Assembly (NCBI GenBank): GCA_025150425.1
Contig: CP102281.1
Span: forward strand, 558,001-622,000
Reading direction: 5' to 3'
DNA: 64,000 nt
Source of the DNA: [Eubacterium] siraeum
GTDB taxonomy: Bacteria; Bacillota; Clostridia; Oscillospirales; Ruminococcaceae
Part shown: piece after piece, positions 32,799-43,393 of the stretch
Numbering within the stretch: position 1 is the first letter of the stretch
Layout: every line of letters begins with the position of its first letter
Position numbers and translations under genes: made by a program
Notes under the pieces: generated by a model
Database searches by the model: none
The model's input: only the letters and a program-made list of their open reading frames with translations
What the model was told of the DNA's origin: nothing

Positions 32799-35216
32799 TT
32801 ATATTTCCTTTACGGCATTCTTGCCCGTTTTTCTTGAAGCACGGGGCTTTGCTGACGGAAGCTTTTCATTGCTTTTCTTTGCGGCGGTAACATTCGGCTT
32901 TACAAGTGCTGTGTTAAGCACCGTGTCAATGTTTTCCGCAAGCACAAAGCTCATATTGCTCAGTATAACGTCATCAAGCTCCTTCATATCGGCCTTGTTC
33001 TCATCGGGTATGACTACCGTCTTGATACCGGCTGAATATGCCGCCATAGTCTTTTCACGCAGACCGCCTATCGGAAGCACCTTGCCACGAAGCGTTATTT
33101 CGCCTGTCATCGCAACATCTCTGCGTACAGGGATACCCGACAGAGCGGATACCAGAGCGGTTGTCATAGTAACGCCCGCAGAAGGTCCGTCCTTTGGAAC
33201 AGCACCCTCGGGAGCGTGAATATGAATGTCCTTGTTCTTATAGAAATCGGGGTCAATTTCATACTTGCGTGAGAGCGAGCGTGTAAGGCTGACCGCAATT
33301 TTAGCGGATTCCTTCATTACATCGCCCAGTGAGCCTGTAAGCTCAATCTTGCCCGTACCCTCCATTACAAGCACCTCAAGCGGTAAAAGAGTACCGCCGA
33401 CAGAAGTCCACGCAAGACCGTTCACAGCGCCGATTTCATCCTGCTTTGAAATAGTTTCGCCCGTATATTTTCTTGCACCGAGATAGCCTTCAATATTCTT
33501 AGCCTTGATATTGATTTTCTCGGCCTCGCCCGATGCGAGCTTTTTAAGCGTCATACGGCAGATTTTAGCTATGTTTCTTTCCAGCTTTCTTACGCCTGCC
33601 TCTTTGGTATAAAAGTCGATTATCGAGTATATCGCATCATTTGCAAAACGAACCTGCGGCTTTATGCCGTGCTTTTTAAGCTGTTTCGGAACAAGATGCT
33701 CCTTTGCAATATGGAACTTTTCTTCTCTTGTATAGCTGCCAAGCTCGATAACGTCCATTCTGTCGAGCAGGGGAGCAGGAATAGTATCAAGCGTGTTTGC
33801 GGTCGTGATGAAAAGCACATTGCTTAAATCTATCGGTATTTCAAGATAGTGATCCCTGAACGCTACATTCTGCTCGCTGTCAAGAACCTCAAGCATAGCA
33901 CTTGCAGGGTCGCCCTTATAGTCAGTACCCATCTTGTCTATCTCATCGAACAGGATAACGGGGTTCATTGACTTTGCCTGCTTTAACGCATTGACAATTC
34001 TGCCGGGCATCGCACCTATGTATGTCTTTCTGTGACCTCTTATATCAGCCTCGTCACGCACACCGCCGAGCGAAACTCTTGCATATTTTCTGCCCAGAGC
34101 CGTTGCGATTGATTTAGCGACAGAAGTCTTACCTACTCCGGGAGGGCCGACAAGGCAGATTATCTGACCCTTCTTGTCTGCGTCCTTCCACTGATTGAGC
34201 GCAACTATTTCAAGTATACGTTCCTTTACCTTTTTCATGCCGTAATGGTCGTGGTCAAGCTGTTTTTCGGCTTTTGAAATATCCGTCTTACCGTGTGTGT
34301 AAATATTCCACGGCATATCAAGCACTGTGTCAAGATATGTTCTGACAACAGCCGCCTCCTGCGAGCCGGGAGAAAGGTGCATCAGCTTTTCGCACTCTTT
34401 TATCAGCTTTTCTTCGGTATCCTCGTCAAAACCGCACTCTTCGATCTTGTCCATATATTCAAACGCTTCAGACTGCGGATCGTCAAATTCACCGAGCTGA
34501 CGGGAAATAGCTCTCATCTGTTCACGCAGATAGAATTCACGCTGGTTCTTGTCAAGTGCTTCCTTGACTTCCTCGTTGATATCCTGTTCAAGACGTACAA
34601 TGTCAACCTCTTTTGCAAGGAACTTCACAAGCAGCTCCGCACGTTTACGCAGTGAAAGGCAGGATAAAAGCGCCTGCTTATCCTCAACTCTTAAATATAC
34701 GTTGAAAACTATCAGGTCGATAAGTTTTGAAAGATCCTTTTCAGCGAGTATGCCTCTGTAAAGCTCAATGGGCATTCTGGGCGACATTTCGCTGTACTGC
34801 TTGAATTCTGTGTGGATAGTGCGGATAAAAGCCGTTTTTTCGGCGGCACTCAGTGTATCGCTGAGCGCAGGCATAGGAACGATGTCCGAAACAAGAAACG
34901 GATCATCCTGAGATATGCCGCACAGCTTCGCCGTATAAAGACCCTGCACAAGCACACGTCTTGCACCGTCGGGCGTGTTCAGCGTCTGTCTTATTTCGGC
35001 AACCACACCTGTTTTGTAAAGATTTTCTGCCGCAACCTCGTCAACGTCCTCGTCTATCTGTGTCACAAGGAATATTCTTCTGTCGTAGTGTTCTATCGCT
35101 TCTTCGACCGCATTTATCGACCGATCCCTCGCTATATCAAAGTGCAGTATCATACCCGGAAATATTACAAGTCCACGCAGTGCGAGTGCCGGCATAGTTA
35201 TGTGTTGATTTTTCAT
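32799..35216 (-). CDS. lon: ATP-dependent protease Lon
   Basis: 805 residues from ATG 35216 (site AAAGGA; a longer in-frame start is rejected because it falls in the promoter). Lon N domain, AAA+ module with [15 protein letters not shown] near residue 356 and FDEIDKMG, then the protease domain with the Ser in DGPSAGV near 677 and Lys in GLREKT near 720. Standard length, no defects. Confidence 0.96.
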   Translation of the reverse strand: MKNQHITMPALALRGLVIFPGMILHFDIARDRSINAVEEAIEHYDRRIFLVTQIDEDVDEVAAENLYKTGVVAEIRQTLNTPDGARRVLVQGLYTAKLCGISQDDPFLVSDIVPMPALSDTLSAAEKTAFIRTIHTEFKQYSEMSPRMPIELYRGILAEKDLSKLIDLIVFNVYLRVEDKQALLSCLSLRKRAELLVKFLAKEVDIVRLEQDINEEVKEALDKNQREFYLREQMRAISRQLGEFDDPQSEAFEYMDKIEECGFDEDTEEKLIKECEKLMHLSPGSQEAAVVRTYLDTVLDMPWNIYTHGKTDISKAEKQLDHDHYGMKKVKERILEIVALNQWKDADKKGQIICLVGPPGVGKTSVAKSIATALGRKYARVSLGGVRDEADIRGHRKTYIGAMPGRIVNALKQAKSMNPVILFDEIDKMGTDYKGDPASAMLEVLDSEQNVAFRDHYLEIPIDLSNVLFITTANTLDTIPAPLLDRMDVIELGSYTREEKFHIAKEHLVPKQLKKHGIKPQVRFANDAIYSIIDFYTKEAGVRKLERNIAKICRMTLKKLASGEAEKINIKAKNIEGYLGARKYTGETISKQDEIGAVNGLAWTSVGGTLLPLEVLVMEGTGKIELTGSLGDVMKESAKIAVSLTRSLSRKYEIDPDFYKNKDIHIHAPEGAVPKDGPSAGVTMTTALVSALSGIPVRRDVAMTGEITLRGKVLPIGGLREKTMAAYSAGIKTVVIPDENKADMKELDDVILSNMSFVLAENIDTVLNTALVKPNVTAAKKSNEKLPSAKPRASRKTGKNAVKEI

Positions 35217-35282
35217 ATTAGTCTGTCCTTTCTTGTCGTTCTGTATAAATAAGTCGAAACATTTCTGTTGTTTACTACCCAT

Positions 35283-35311
35283 ATTATGCTGTTTTGTATT
35301 GCAAATGTCAA
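35283..35311 (-). promoter_or_regulatory. Promoter TTGACA-17-CATAAT of lon
   Basis: Minus strand: -35 at 35306-35311 and -10 at 35283-35288. It starts a short leader of about 60 nt. Confidence 0.75.
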
Positions 35312-35368
35312 TACATTATTATACTATATCCGTCTGAAATTTGCAAGTAGTAGCCGGCTGTAAATAAA

Positions 35369-35940
35369 AACCGCCGTACATCTCTGTACGGCGGTCGTAG
35401 ACGGTCGATAAACTGATTGTTAGTAAAGTCACACAGTGAGATATATCGCCAACACCGCTGAAAGCATTTCCCGTACCGATAGGGAATTAATAATTTCGTG
35501 AGTGTATCTGTACAACTGCACAGACATTAACCTTTCAAAAAAACGCCACTAACCTGAGATATATGTACTAACCTGCGGACGTGTAGCGTTAAGCGTCCCT
35601 GCATCGACAAGATATACAATATTCCGGTGGTTATCCGAGTTCAGCCAACACCCCGACGGGGTGGGGGTGTGAGTAAGGAAAGAGGGAGCCACGAGGGAGA
35701 GAACCTAAGGGACAGGGAGAGGGGCTGTCAAGTCCCTTGTCCTGATCCCTTTGGTTGTCTCCCTCTTTCATATTGACAAGTGTACCCATTCGAATAGCGA
35801 ACCCGAGAAGTGCTGTCCGACAAAAAGAACTATCGGTAGCTTGCTATCATAGTCAAAGCTGAACGATATAGCAGAAGCATATCAAACAAAAGACTTTTTC
35901 TACAAACCGAAACCGCCGTACATCTCTGTACGGCGGTCGT
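35369..35940 (+). mobile_element. R1: terminator-nested non-coding repeat, copy 1
   Basis: The element core is 35399-35910 (512 bp). It is flanked by two identical 30-bp copies of a terminator hairpin (35369-35398 and 35911-35940; CCGCCGTACA pairing with TGTACGGCGG). The ilvC gene (minus) ends just to the right, so this is its terminator, duplicated; only the outer copy (35369) has the T tract on the minus strand. Core landmarks shared by all four copies: CACACAGTGA(G/A)ATAT on the left and GAACTATCGGTAGC near the right. Landmarks shared with R2 and R3: GGACGTGTAGCGTTAAGCGTCC and ACCCCGACGGGGT. A hairpin rich in AAAGAGGGAG/CTCCCTCTTT lies in the centre. No gene is present. Confidence 0.85.
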
Positions 35941-35972
35941 GTTGTAATATCCTTTTTTGAAAAACAGTAGGA

Positions 35973-37010
35973 TTACTTGCTGAACTTAGCGTCTGCAATT
36001 TCGTCCATAGACTTGCCTGCATCATCATTCCATGCATACAGCTTACGGATTTCCTTACCAACCTGCTCAAGCTGCTGTTCGCTTTCGATACGTCTTACTG
36101 CATTGAAGTGTGAACGACCCATCTTGTTCTCCATGATCCAGTTGCGAGCGAATGTACCATCCTGGATTTCGCCGAGAACCTTCTTCATTTCCTTCTTTGT
36201 TTCGTCTGTGATAAGTCTCTTACCAACCTCGTAGTCACCGAACTCGGCTGTATCGGAGATAGAATATCTCATCATCTGGAAACCGCCCTTGTAGATAAGG
36301 TCAACGATGAGCTTCATCTCGTGGATGCACTCGAAGTAAGCGTTCTGAGGATCGTAGCCTGCTTCAACAAGAGTTTCAAAGCCTGCCTTCATTAAGGCTG
36401 TAACACCGCCGCAGAGAACGCACTGTTCGCCGAAGAGGTCTGTTTCTGTTTCCATCTTGAATGTTGTCATAAGTACGCCGGCTCTTGAACCACCGATACC
36501 TGCGGCATAAGCAAGACCTGTGTCAAGCGCTCTGCCTGTAGCGTCCTGGTGAACTGCAACTAAGCAGGGAACGCCTCTGCCGATTGTGTACTCTGAACGT
36601 ACTGTGTGACCCGGTCCCTTAGGAGCAACCATGATAACATCAACGTCTTTGGGAGGTACGATCTGACCGAAGTGGATGTTGAAGCCGTGAGCAAATGCAA
36701 GTGTTTTGCCTGCTGTAAGGTTAGGCTCGATGCTCTGCTTGTAAAGGTCAGCCTGTCTTTCATCGTTGATAAGGATCATGATGATGTCAGCCTTAGCTGC
36801 TGCCTCTGCCGCTGTGTATACTTCAAAACCTGCAGCCTCAGCCTTAGCCCATGACTTTGAGCCGTTGTAAAGACCGATGATTACCTTAACGCCGCTGTCC
36901 TTTAAGTTAAGAGCGTGAGCGTGTCCCTGGCTGCCGTAACCGATTATTGCAACTGTCTTGCCGTCAAGCAGAGAAAGGTTGCAGTCTTCCTGATGATAAA
37001 GTTTTGCCAT
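35973..37010 (-). CDS. ilvC: Ketol-acid reductoisomerase
   Basis: 345 residues, class I length. [20 protein letters not shown] is the NADPH-binding Rossmann motif; [20 protein letters not shown] and [10 protein letters not shown], with [19 protein letters not shown], carry metal ligands. It performs the second step of valine, leucine and isoleucine synthesis. It lies 61 nt after ilvN. Confidence 0.97.
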   Translation of the reverse strand: MAKLYHQEDCNLSLLDGKTVAIIGYGSQGHAHALNLKDSGVKVIIGLYNGSKSWAKAEAAGFEVYTAAEAAAKADIIMILINDERQADLYKQSIEPNLTAGKTLAFAHGFNIHFGQIVPPKDVDVIMVAPKGPGHTVRSEYTIGRGVPCLVAVHQDATGRALDTGLAYAAGIGGSRAGVLMTTFKMETETDLFGEQCVLCGGVTALMKAGFETLVEAGYDPQNAYFECIHEMKLIVDLIYKGGFQMMRYSISDTAEFGDYEVGKRLITDETKKEMKKVLGEIQDGTFARNWIMENKMGRSHFNAVRRIESEQQLEQVGKEIRKLYAWNDDAGKSMDEIADAKFSK

Positions 37011-37071
37011 TTTAAAGATCTCCTTTAAATTTGTTTTCGGAGTTTTGCCTCCGTGTATTAAAGCGTGGCTT

Positions 37072-37563
37072 TTACAGCTTCATAGAAGCCCCGCCTTTTT
37101 GCATTGCTATAGAGCCTGTACGGACGGTTTCCTTTATTCCGTACGGACGTAAAAGCTCCTCGAACGTTTTTATACGGGGAACGCTGTCGGATAATTCAAG
37201 CGTCATCGTATTTACCGTTATATCGGAAATTTTTGCCTTTGCTATCTCGGCGAGCGAGATAAGCTCAGCCCTCTGTGACGGCTGGCAGGCTACCTTTATA
37301 AGTACAAGCTCTCTTGATAAAAGCTCCTCCGCAGGCAGATGACGTACTTTTATAACGTCTATCAGCTTGTTGAGCTGTTTTTCAATCTGCTCCAAGGTAT
37401 ATGCCGTTCCGTCTGCGATAATTGTGATACGGGAGATTTTCTCGTCCTCTGTAACGCCTACCGCAAGGCTGTCTATATTGAAACCCCGTCTTGCGAAAAG
37501 TCCCGCAACTCTTGCGAGAACGCCTGCGTGGTTTTCTACAAGTATTGATATAGTATGCTTCAT
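37072..37563 (-). CDS. ilvN: Acetolactate synthase small subunit
   Basis: 163 residues with an N-terminal ACT domain ([32 protein letters not shown]) and a C-terminal AHAS-small domain. It gives valine feedback control of IlvB. It is 11 nt after ilvB. Confidence 0.95.
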   Translation of the reverse strand: MKHTISILVENHAGVLARVAGLFARRGFNIDSLAVGVTEDEKISRITIIADGTAYTLEQIEKQLNKLIDVIKVRHLPAEELLSRELVLIKVACQPSQRAELISLAEIAKAKISDITVNTMTLELSDSVPRIKTFEELLRPYGIKETVRTGSIAMQKGGASMKL

Positions 37564-37574
37564 AGGCTCACCCT

Positions 37575-39206
37575 TTACAGTATAGTCTTTTCATTTTCGG
37601 CTACTCTGACTTCAAGCAGATAACAGCCTTTCGACGAGAGCATCTCGTCAATCGCCTTGTCCGCATCGGCTATATCGGTAATTCTTTTTGCAGGTATGCC
37701 GTAGCTGTCAGCCAGCTTTATAAAATCGGGACTGCCGTCAAGGAAAACCGCTGTCAGCCTGTTGTCGTAACCGTTTGTCTGAAGCTCTCTTACCATACCA
37801 AGACGATTGTTGGTCATAACTATCACCTTTACCGCAATGTTATGCTGTATCATCGTCGCAAGCTCCATAAACTGCATCTGGAAGCTGCCGTCGCCGCATA
37901 TTGCGACAACCTCGCTGTCCGGACGTGCCGCCTTTGCACCGAGAGCGGCAGGAACGGAATAGCCCATTGTTCCCATACCGCCGGATGTTATGAATCGTCC
38001 GTTTTTAAGACCGATATTGTTGACGGTCCATATCTGATTCTGTCCTACATCGGCGCTTACAACGGAATTGTCCGGGAGCTTCTGTCCGAGAAGCCTTATG
38101 AAAGCCTTGGGATTTACACAACCCTCCGGTTCTTCTTCAATCGGCTTGTCCTGTGCTTTCTTTATCTCACTCAGTTCCTGCTTCCAGTCGTAGTGGTCGT
38201 AATTCTTCACACATTCAAGCAGCTGCTCGAGTATATTCTTTACATCGCCTACAACGGGTATCGTTGCGGCAAGGTTCTTGCCTATTTCCGCAGGGTCAAC
38301 ATCTATATGTATTACAGTTGCGCCCTCAAGTCTGCTTATTGCGGTGACCGCTCTGTCGCCCACTCTCGCACCGAGAAGTATCAGCAGGTCACAGTTGTTG
38401 ATAGCGTAGTTCGCACTCTTTACGCCGTGCATACCTATCATTCCGTAGAACAAAGGATTGTCCGCAGGAACACTGCTCATGCCCATCATTGTGTTGACAA
38501 CGGGTATATCCGTCACCTGCATGAACTCTCTCAGCAGATTTACCGCACCTGCGGTAAAGATACCACCGCCCGCACAGATAAGAGGCTTTTTGCTCTTTTC
38601 TATGGCGGCAACGGCACGCTTTATCTGCAGCTTGTTTCCCTGAATGCTGGGCTTATACGAGCGTATATCTACTGTTTTCGGATATTCAAAATCTATTACT
38701 GCCTTCTGAACGTCAAAAGGCATATCTATAAGCACAGGTCCCGGTCTGCCGGAGCCTGCGATGTAAAATGCGTTTTTGAAGATGACCGGCATTTCCGCAG
38801 GGTCTTTGACAAGATAGCTGTGCTTTACGAAAGGCTCAGCCGCACCTGTTATATCTGCCTCCTGGAAAACGTCACGTCCTATCTGTTCACAGCTTACCTG
38901 TCCTGTGATAAGCACCATAGGTATGCTGTCCATATGGGCGGTTGCGATTGCCGTGATAAGATTTGTCGCACCCGGTCCCGATGTTGCTATAGCAACGGCA
39001 GGCTTTCCGGTCATACGGGCATAACCGCTTGCGGCGTGTCCGCCGTTTACCTCGTGGCGCACAAGCACATGGCGTATATCCGAGCTTATAAGCTCGTCAT
39101 AAAACGGACATATAGCCGCACCCGGATAACCGAATACAGTAGTTATACCCTCCGCTTCGAGAGCCTTTACCATAGCTCTTGCAACCGTCATTCTTTCTGA
39201 CGCCAT
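37575..39206 (-). CDS. ilvB: Acetolactate synthase large subunit
   Basis: 543 residues, ThDP enzyme. VFGYPGAAICPFYDEL, catalytic Glu in VRHEVNGGHAASGYAR near residue 53, ALITGQVSCEQIG-type central region, and ThDP motif GDGSFQMQFMELATMIQHNI with NNRLGMVRE. First enzyme of branched-chain amino-acid synthesis. It leads the ilvBNC operon. Confidence 0.96.
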   Translation of the reverse strand: MASERMTVARAMVKALEAEGITTVFGYPGAAICPFYDELISSDIRHVLVRHEVNGGHAASGYARMTGKPAVAIATSGPGATNLITAIATAHMDSIPMVLITGQVSCEQIGRDVFQEADITGAAEPFVKHSYLVKDPAEMPVIFKNAFYIAGSGRPGPVLIDMPFDVQKAVIDFEYPKTVDIRSYKPSIQGNKLQIKRAVAAIEKSKKPLICAGGGIFTAGAVNLLREFMQVTDIPVVNTMMGMSSVPADNPLFYGMIGMHGVKSANYAINNCDLLILLGARVGDRAVTAISRLEGATVIHIDVDPAEIGKNLAATIPVVGDVKNILEQLLECVKNYDHYDWKQELSEIKKAQDKPIEEEPEGCVNPKAFIRLLGQKLPDNSVVSADVGQNQIWTVNNIGLKNGRFITSGGMGTMGYSVPAALGAKAARPDSEVVAICGDGSFQMQFMELATMIQHNIAVKVIVMTNNRLGMVRELQTNGYDNRLTAVFLDGSPDFIKLADSYGIPAKRITDIADADKAIDEMLSSKGCYLLEVRVAENEKTIL

Positions 39207-39537
39207 CTATCGACCTACCCCTTTATAAGTGTTGATGAATATACTGTATTTTTATACAGCAAAACCGCACGTTAAATTTTGTGCTTACAAATAATTATAA
39301 CCGCTTTACAAATAAAAGTCAAGATTTCTTTGCATATAAATAGTCGCCTTGAGGGCGGTTTTCAGTATATTTTTCACATAAATACCGCTGTCGGTGACGT
39401 GATGTATATTTTGCATACTCTTACAGCCGTATTTTTTTGCCGATAAACTTAAATTCAACTGTATATCTGCCGATAAATATACAGAGTAATTTTGCCTGCG
39501 GCGTTAAAATGCGGTTCAGGCGGAAAAGAGGCTTTTA
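39207..39537. other. Intergenic region between ilvB and the 39.5-kb gene
   Basis: 331 bp. It contains the ilvB promoter on the minus strand; the leader is short (about 80 nt) and has only a CTGTAT/ATACAG stem (39244-39259). No T-box or other riboswitch shape is visible. The right 200 bp hold nothing I recognise. Confidence 0.6.
39294..39322 (-). promoter_or_regulatory. Promoter TTGACT-17-TATAAT of ilvBNC
   Basis: Minus strand: -35 at 39317-39322 and -10 at 39294-39299. Confidence 0.8.
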
Positions 39538-40401
39538 ATGGCGTTTGAACATCTGTGCGGTCAGGTCATGACCGACAGTAACGGAACGACTTACATAATA
39601 TCCGATAATTTTTCGGTCATATATCCCGGTGATGCCCACCCCGACGTATACGAGTGGGCTGATATTTCTGCGGTTAAAATCGACAAAAGCAGTATCACTG
39701 TCACTACAGGAAAGCAGACATATCACATACCCGACAGGGCGTTTACGGGCAGGGCGCAGTTTACAGCGGCAAAGACGCTGATATTGTCACAGGTATCCGA
39801 TAAGGAAACAGTGTGTGACGTTAGCGTAGAGGTGCTTCCCGACAAGCGCTTCTATTCAAATTACGATATACCCGACTCAGCTGTTTTTGCAAAAGGCGAA
39901 TACAATCCCAAAGAGATACGTTCTTCCGTGCTGTCGCTCGTTCTGGGTAAAATGGGCAGACTGCTCTGGTGCATAGGGATACTTGCGTGCGTTGCCACTG
40001 CAATTATTTTTCAGATGTATATCGGTTTTGCACAGGATACATGGTGGTATCTGTCCATAGGTACATTCTTCTGCGCCGTAGGTGCGGTAGTGCTGACCTA
40101 TCTTGTAATGGTGCTTATCGCAAAGATAAAATACTCGGGTCTTATCAGAAGCTGTGCGGATAACGATGAAACGATAACGTTTGCCGTATGCCCCGCAGGA
40201 GTATCCGCCGCAGAGGAGAGCGTGTACAGCCCGCACGAGATAATTCGTTTCGGAATGAATGATAATTATATAGAAACCTCGTCAATGTTCATAGTCACAA
40301 GAGGGAACGCACCGCTTGTATGGATACCGAAATCGCTTTTCGACGGAGCGGCTCTTGACAGGATAGAACAGTACCTTGCGCTCGGAACGCAGGATAAATA
40401 A
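39538..40401 (+). CDS. Unrecognised protein with two membrane segments between beta-rich domains
   Basis: 287 residues. A beta-rich N-terminal domain (about 1-100) with KIDKSSITVTTGKQTYHIPD precedes two membrane segments (about 143-195: LLWCIGILACVATAIIFQMY and YLSIGTFFCAVGAVVLTYLV) and a second beta-rich domain that could be PH-like, as in YcxB-like proteins. This is pattern inference only. Site GAGG before ATG 39538. It is 20 nt before the next gene. Confidence 0.7.
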   Translation: MAFEHLCGQVMTDSNGTTYIISDNFSVIYPGDAHPDVYEWADISAVKIDKSSITVTTGKQTYHIPDRAFTGRAQFTAAKTLILSQVSDKETVCDVSVEVLPDKRFYSNYDIPDSAVFAKGEYNPKEIRSSVLSLVLGKMGRLLWCIGILACVATAIIFQMYIGFAQDTWWYLSIGTFFCAVGAVVLTYLVMVLIAKIKYSGLIRSCADNDETITFAVCPAGVSAAEESVYSPHEIIRFGMNDNYIETSSMFIVTRGNAPLVWIPKSLFDGAALDRIEQYLALGTQDK

Positions 40402-40421
40402 GCGGAAAGGAACAGGGGATA

Positions 40422-41885
40422 ATGAGTGAAAGAATACCCGAGGTAGTTTGTGAACGGATAAATATAAACGAAAGCGAAGTGCTTGTGTTCTCGGTCAAAA
40501 ACGGACTTTCAAAGATAGGCATTTGCAGGATTAATTCCGAATATGATAAATACTGTCTTTATTCTCACGATGAGCCGGTAATGGCAATAAGCGGAGGAAT
40601 GAACGATGATGACGCAGACAAGGTAATAAGCGAATACGGCAGTGCGTCGGGCGGCTCGATAATTGCCGACAGCATAGACAGAGCGTATGAAAAGCTGGCG
40701 GCGGGAGGCTCTCCCGAATATGCCCTTGAGCCGCTTATGAGATTGCTTTCTGACGGACTTTATGCGGTAAGCTATGTTGAAACATATCCCACGGCAGGAG
40801 AAAATATGTTTTTCTGGTCGGGATACGGCGTGTCAAAACAGCTCAGAAACAGCAGCAGGAATATCAGATTAATCGGCGATAAGGCGTACAGCGCACCGTT
40901 TCTGATTCCTACCGAAAAGCCCTCGACCTATGACCCCTCGCTGATAAAAAAGGCAAGCGTGAAAGGAACGAGAAACGGAGATCTGTTCGGAATATCCCTT
41001 CATTTTTCGGGTCTTTATTCATTACTGCTGAAGGGACATTATGCGGCTTGTGCGGCGGCTATAGAAAACCGGCCTTTTTATACGGTACAGATACAGCCGC
41101 TTAAAAATATATGGAAGATAACGGACGAAAACGAGGAGATTAAATCCATAGGTTTTTCCTCTGCATCATTCAGAGTGCCGTTTGAATCTCTGACAAAGGA
41201 GCAGCTGAGAATCGGACTTACCGCAAGAAAATACGTTACACCGGATACCTACGATACGATAAAGCAGAAGCTGGGGATAGTGCCGAAGTCAAGCCAGAAG
41301 AGGATACCGAAGCAGCTTGACATATTCTCCGAGCGTTATCCCGATGCGGATATGGTAGCCTGCGCACAAGGCATAGACGAGCTTACAAAGCCTATGCTTG
41401 ACGCTCTGCTTGCAGGTCAGACCGAGCTTGACGGCAAGGTAATAATTTCGGAGAATTATTATAACAGCGTAACTGCCGCCTGCAACTACCTGCGTTATCA
41501 CAGCAAGGACGATTTTATTGATTTTGCGCTGAACGTTATGCGAAATCCGGAGCTTTCTGCCACCTACTCATACGTTGCCTCCAGTCTTGCAAAGGTGCGT
41601 GACGAGCGTGTAAAGCAGTTCTTCACTGAGGTGAAGAATTCGGGCGATGCCGGATATTCAAAGATAATCGGCACGGCACGTTCCTATATCGACAACTATG
41701 ACAAGTACGAGGAAATCTCATCGGAGGATTTCTTCAACGCACTCCCCGAGCCGAAACAGGAAAGAAAGCGTAAGGAAATAATTCATCTGACCGGCGACAC
41801 GAAAAGCGAAGACAGGATAAGCTCCGAAACCGCAAAAATGATGGCTGCCCACATAGCCACAATGATGGATAATAAAAGCAAATAA
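40422..41885 (+). CDS. Unrecognised 487-residue cytoplasmic protein
   Basis: No signal, membrane segment or catalytic motif is visible. The N-terminal half is beta-rich and globular; the second half is helical (about 300-460: DKVVIS-type boundary, TAACNYLRYHSKDDFIDFAL, YSYVASSLAKVRDERVKQFF), reminiscent of HEAT-like packing. Site AAAGGAA. It probably forms an operon with the two-TM gene 20 nt upstream; the function is unknown. Confidence 0.7.
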   Translation: MSERIPEVVCERININESEVLVFSVKNGLSKIGICRINSEYDKYCLYSHDEPVMAISGGMNDDDADKVISEYGSASGGSIIADSIDRAYEKLAAGGSPEYALEPLMRLLSDGLYAVSYVETYPTAGENMFFWSGYGVSKQLRNSSRNIRLIGDKAYSAPFLIPTEKPSTYDPSLIKKASVKGTRNGDLFGISLHFSGLYSLLLKGHYAACAAAIENRPFYTVQIQPLKNIWKITDENEEIKSIGFSSASFRVPFESLTKEQLRIGLTARKYVTPDTYDTIKQKLGIVPKSSQKRIPKQLDIFSERYPDADMVACAQGIDELTKPMLDALLAGQTELDGKVIISENYYNSVTAACNYLRYHSKDDFIDFALNVMRNPELSATYSYVASSLAKVRDERVKQFFTEVKNSGDAGYSKIIGTARSYIDNYDKYEEISSEDFFNALPEPKQERKRKEIIHLTGDTKSEDRISSETAKMMAAHIATMMDNKSK

Positions 41886-41892
41886 AAACATT

Positions 41893-41922
41893 ACCGCCGT
41901 GTACAATTCCGTACACGGCGGT
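41893..41922 (+). terminator. Terminator before the Rnf operon
   Basis: ACCGCCGTGTAC (41893-41904), loop aattcc, GTACACGGCGGT (41911-41922): a perfect 12-bp stem followed by ttgc. Confidence 0.8.
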
Positions 41923-42007
41923 TTGCTGCCTGAGGACGGTATTGCTTGTCCGGATGATCATTCGCAAAAATTGTACGGCAGGAAATTTCCCCGCCACGCA
42001 TTTTTTC

Positions 42008-42036
42008 TTGACTATAAGCATTAATTAGTGTAAAAT
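42008..42036 (+). promoter_or_regulatory. Promoter TTGACT-17-TAAAAT of the Rnf operon
   Basis: -35 at 42008-42013 and -10 at 42031-42036, 47 nt before rnfC. Confidence 0.8.
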
Positions 42037-42083
42037 AAAATTGTATAACTATAAAACGGGAATGAATCCGGAGGGTATAATTT

Positions 42084-43382
42084 ATGCTTTTACATCAGGT
42101 AAAGCTGCCGCACTTCAAACATTCCGCCGAAAGCGAAACTGTAAAGCTACCCATGCCCGACAAGGTAGTGATAAGTATGGCTCAGCATCTCGGCGCACCG
42201 TGTACCCCGACAGTAAAGGTCGGCGACAAGGTGAAAATAGGCGATGTGATAGGCAGCAGTGAGGCGGCTATGTCCGCACCCGTTCACAGCAGTATATCGG
42301 GAACGGTAACGGCAATAACCGATGTCCTGCATATATCGGGCAGAAATATGCAGTCGGTCGTTATTGAGAATGACGGCCTCGAACAGATCAGCGACAGCGT
42401 CTGTCCGCCTACTGTAGAAAACAGGGAGCAGTTTTTACAGGCGGTAAGAAACAGCGGCTCCATAGGTCTTGGCGGCGCAGGCTTTCCTACCTCGCTGAAG
42501 CTCGGCTTTGACCCAAAAGAAAAACAGCCCGATTTCCTTATTATAAACGGTGCGGAGTGCGAGCCTTACATAACCTCCGACTACCGTTGCTTTATGGAGG
42601 AGGGCGAGGACGTTCTTGAGGGCGTGTTGCTTATGCTGAAATATCTCGGTATACCGAAGTGCATTATCGGCATTGAAAAGAATAAGCCGAAAGCCATCGA
42701 GAAAATGACAAAGCTTTGCGAAAAGCACGACAACATCACGGTAAAACCGCTCAAATCAAGCTATCCGCAGGGTGCTGAGAAAACGCTTATTTTCAGCACG
42801 ACAGGCAGAGTGGTAAAGGAAGGCACACTGCCCCTTGCAAGCGGCTGTATAGTTATCAATTCCTCCACTGCGGCATTTATCGCACAGTATATAAGAACAG
42901 GTATGCCGCTCGTAAAAAGAAGAATAACCGTTGACGGAAATATTGTGAAGAAGCCGTCAAACTTCATTGTTCCCGTCGGAATGTCGATAGGCGAGATAGT
43001 GTATTACGCCGAGCTTTCCGACAAGCCCGACAGAATAATACTCGGCGGACCTATGATGGGTGCGTGTGCATTCGACCCCGACTATCCGCTTTCCAAAACA
43101 AACAACGCAGTGCTTATGTTCGCAGACAGCCCCGTATATGAGCCGTCAGAGTGCATACGCTGCGGCAAGTGCGTAAAAGCCTGCAGTATGAATCTTCTGC
43201 CGACAGAGCTTGAACACGCATTTGATATGAGGGACGCAAGGCGACTTGAAAAGCTGAAGGTAAACCTCTGCGTCAATTGCGGCGCTTGCAGCTTTGTCTG
43301 TCCGGCAAAGCGTAACCTTGCGGAAAAGAATCAGCTTGCAAAGGCGTTTCTGCGTGAGCAGTCAACAAGGAAAGGAAAGTAA
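42084..43382 (+). CDS. rnfC: Rnf complex subunit RnfC
   Basis: 432 residues. An N-terminal barrel-sandwich (VKVGDKVKIGDVIG), the NADH/FMN-like fold (SIGLGGAGFPTSLKL; LIINGAECEPYITSD), and two 4Fe-4S motifs at the C-terminus (CIRCGKCVKAC and CVNCGACSFVCP). RnfC is the NAD-binding subunit of the ferredoxin:NAD oxidoreductase that couples electron flow to Na+ or H+ export. First gene of the C-D-G-E-A-B order typical of clostridia. Confidence 0.95.
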   Translation: MLLHQVKLPHFKHSAESETVKLPMPDKVVISMAQHLGAPCTPTVKVGDKVKIGDVIGSSEAAMSAPVHSSISGTVTAITDVLHISGRNMQSVVIENDGLEQISDSVCPPTVENREQFLQAVRNSGSIGLGGAGFPTSLKLGFDPKEKQPDFLIINGAECEPYITSDYRCFMEEGEDVLEGVLLMLKYLGIPKCIIGIEKNKPKAIEKMTKLCEKHDNITVKPLKSSYPQGAEKTLIFSTTGRVVKEGTLPLASGCIVINSSTAAFIAQYIRTGMPLVKRRITVDGNIVKKPSNFIVPVGMSIGEIVYYAELSDKPDRIILGGPMMGACAFDPDYPLSKTNNAVLMFADSPVYEPSECIRCGKCVKACSMNLLPTELEHAFDMRDARRLEKLKVNLCVNCGACSFVCPAKRNLAEKNQLAKAFLREQSTRKGK

Positions 43383-43393
43383 GGGTATAATAT

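Noticed and set aside
35399-35910. R1 as a group II intron or HEARO-type RNA
   Set aside because: No domain V-like sequence or reading frame was recognised, and the duplicated terminator does not fit intron insertion; a covariance search would be needed to exclude other classes.
39207-39293. T-box or peptide attenuator before ilvB
   Set aside because: The leader is about 80 nt and lacks specifier-loop, T-box and terminator features.
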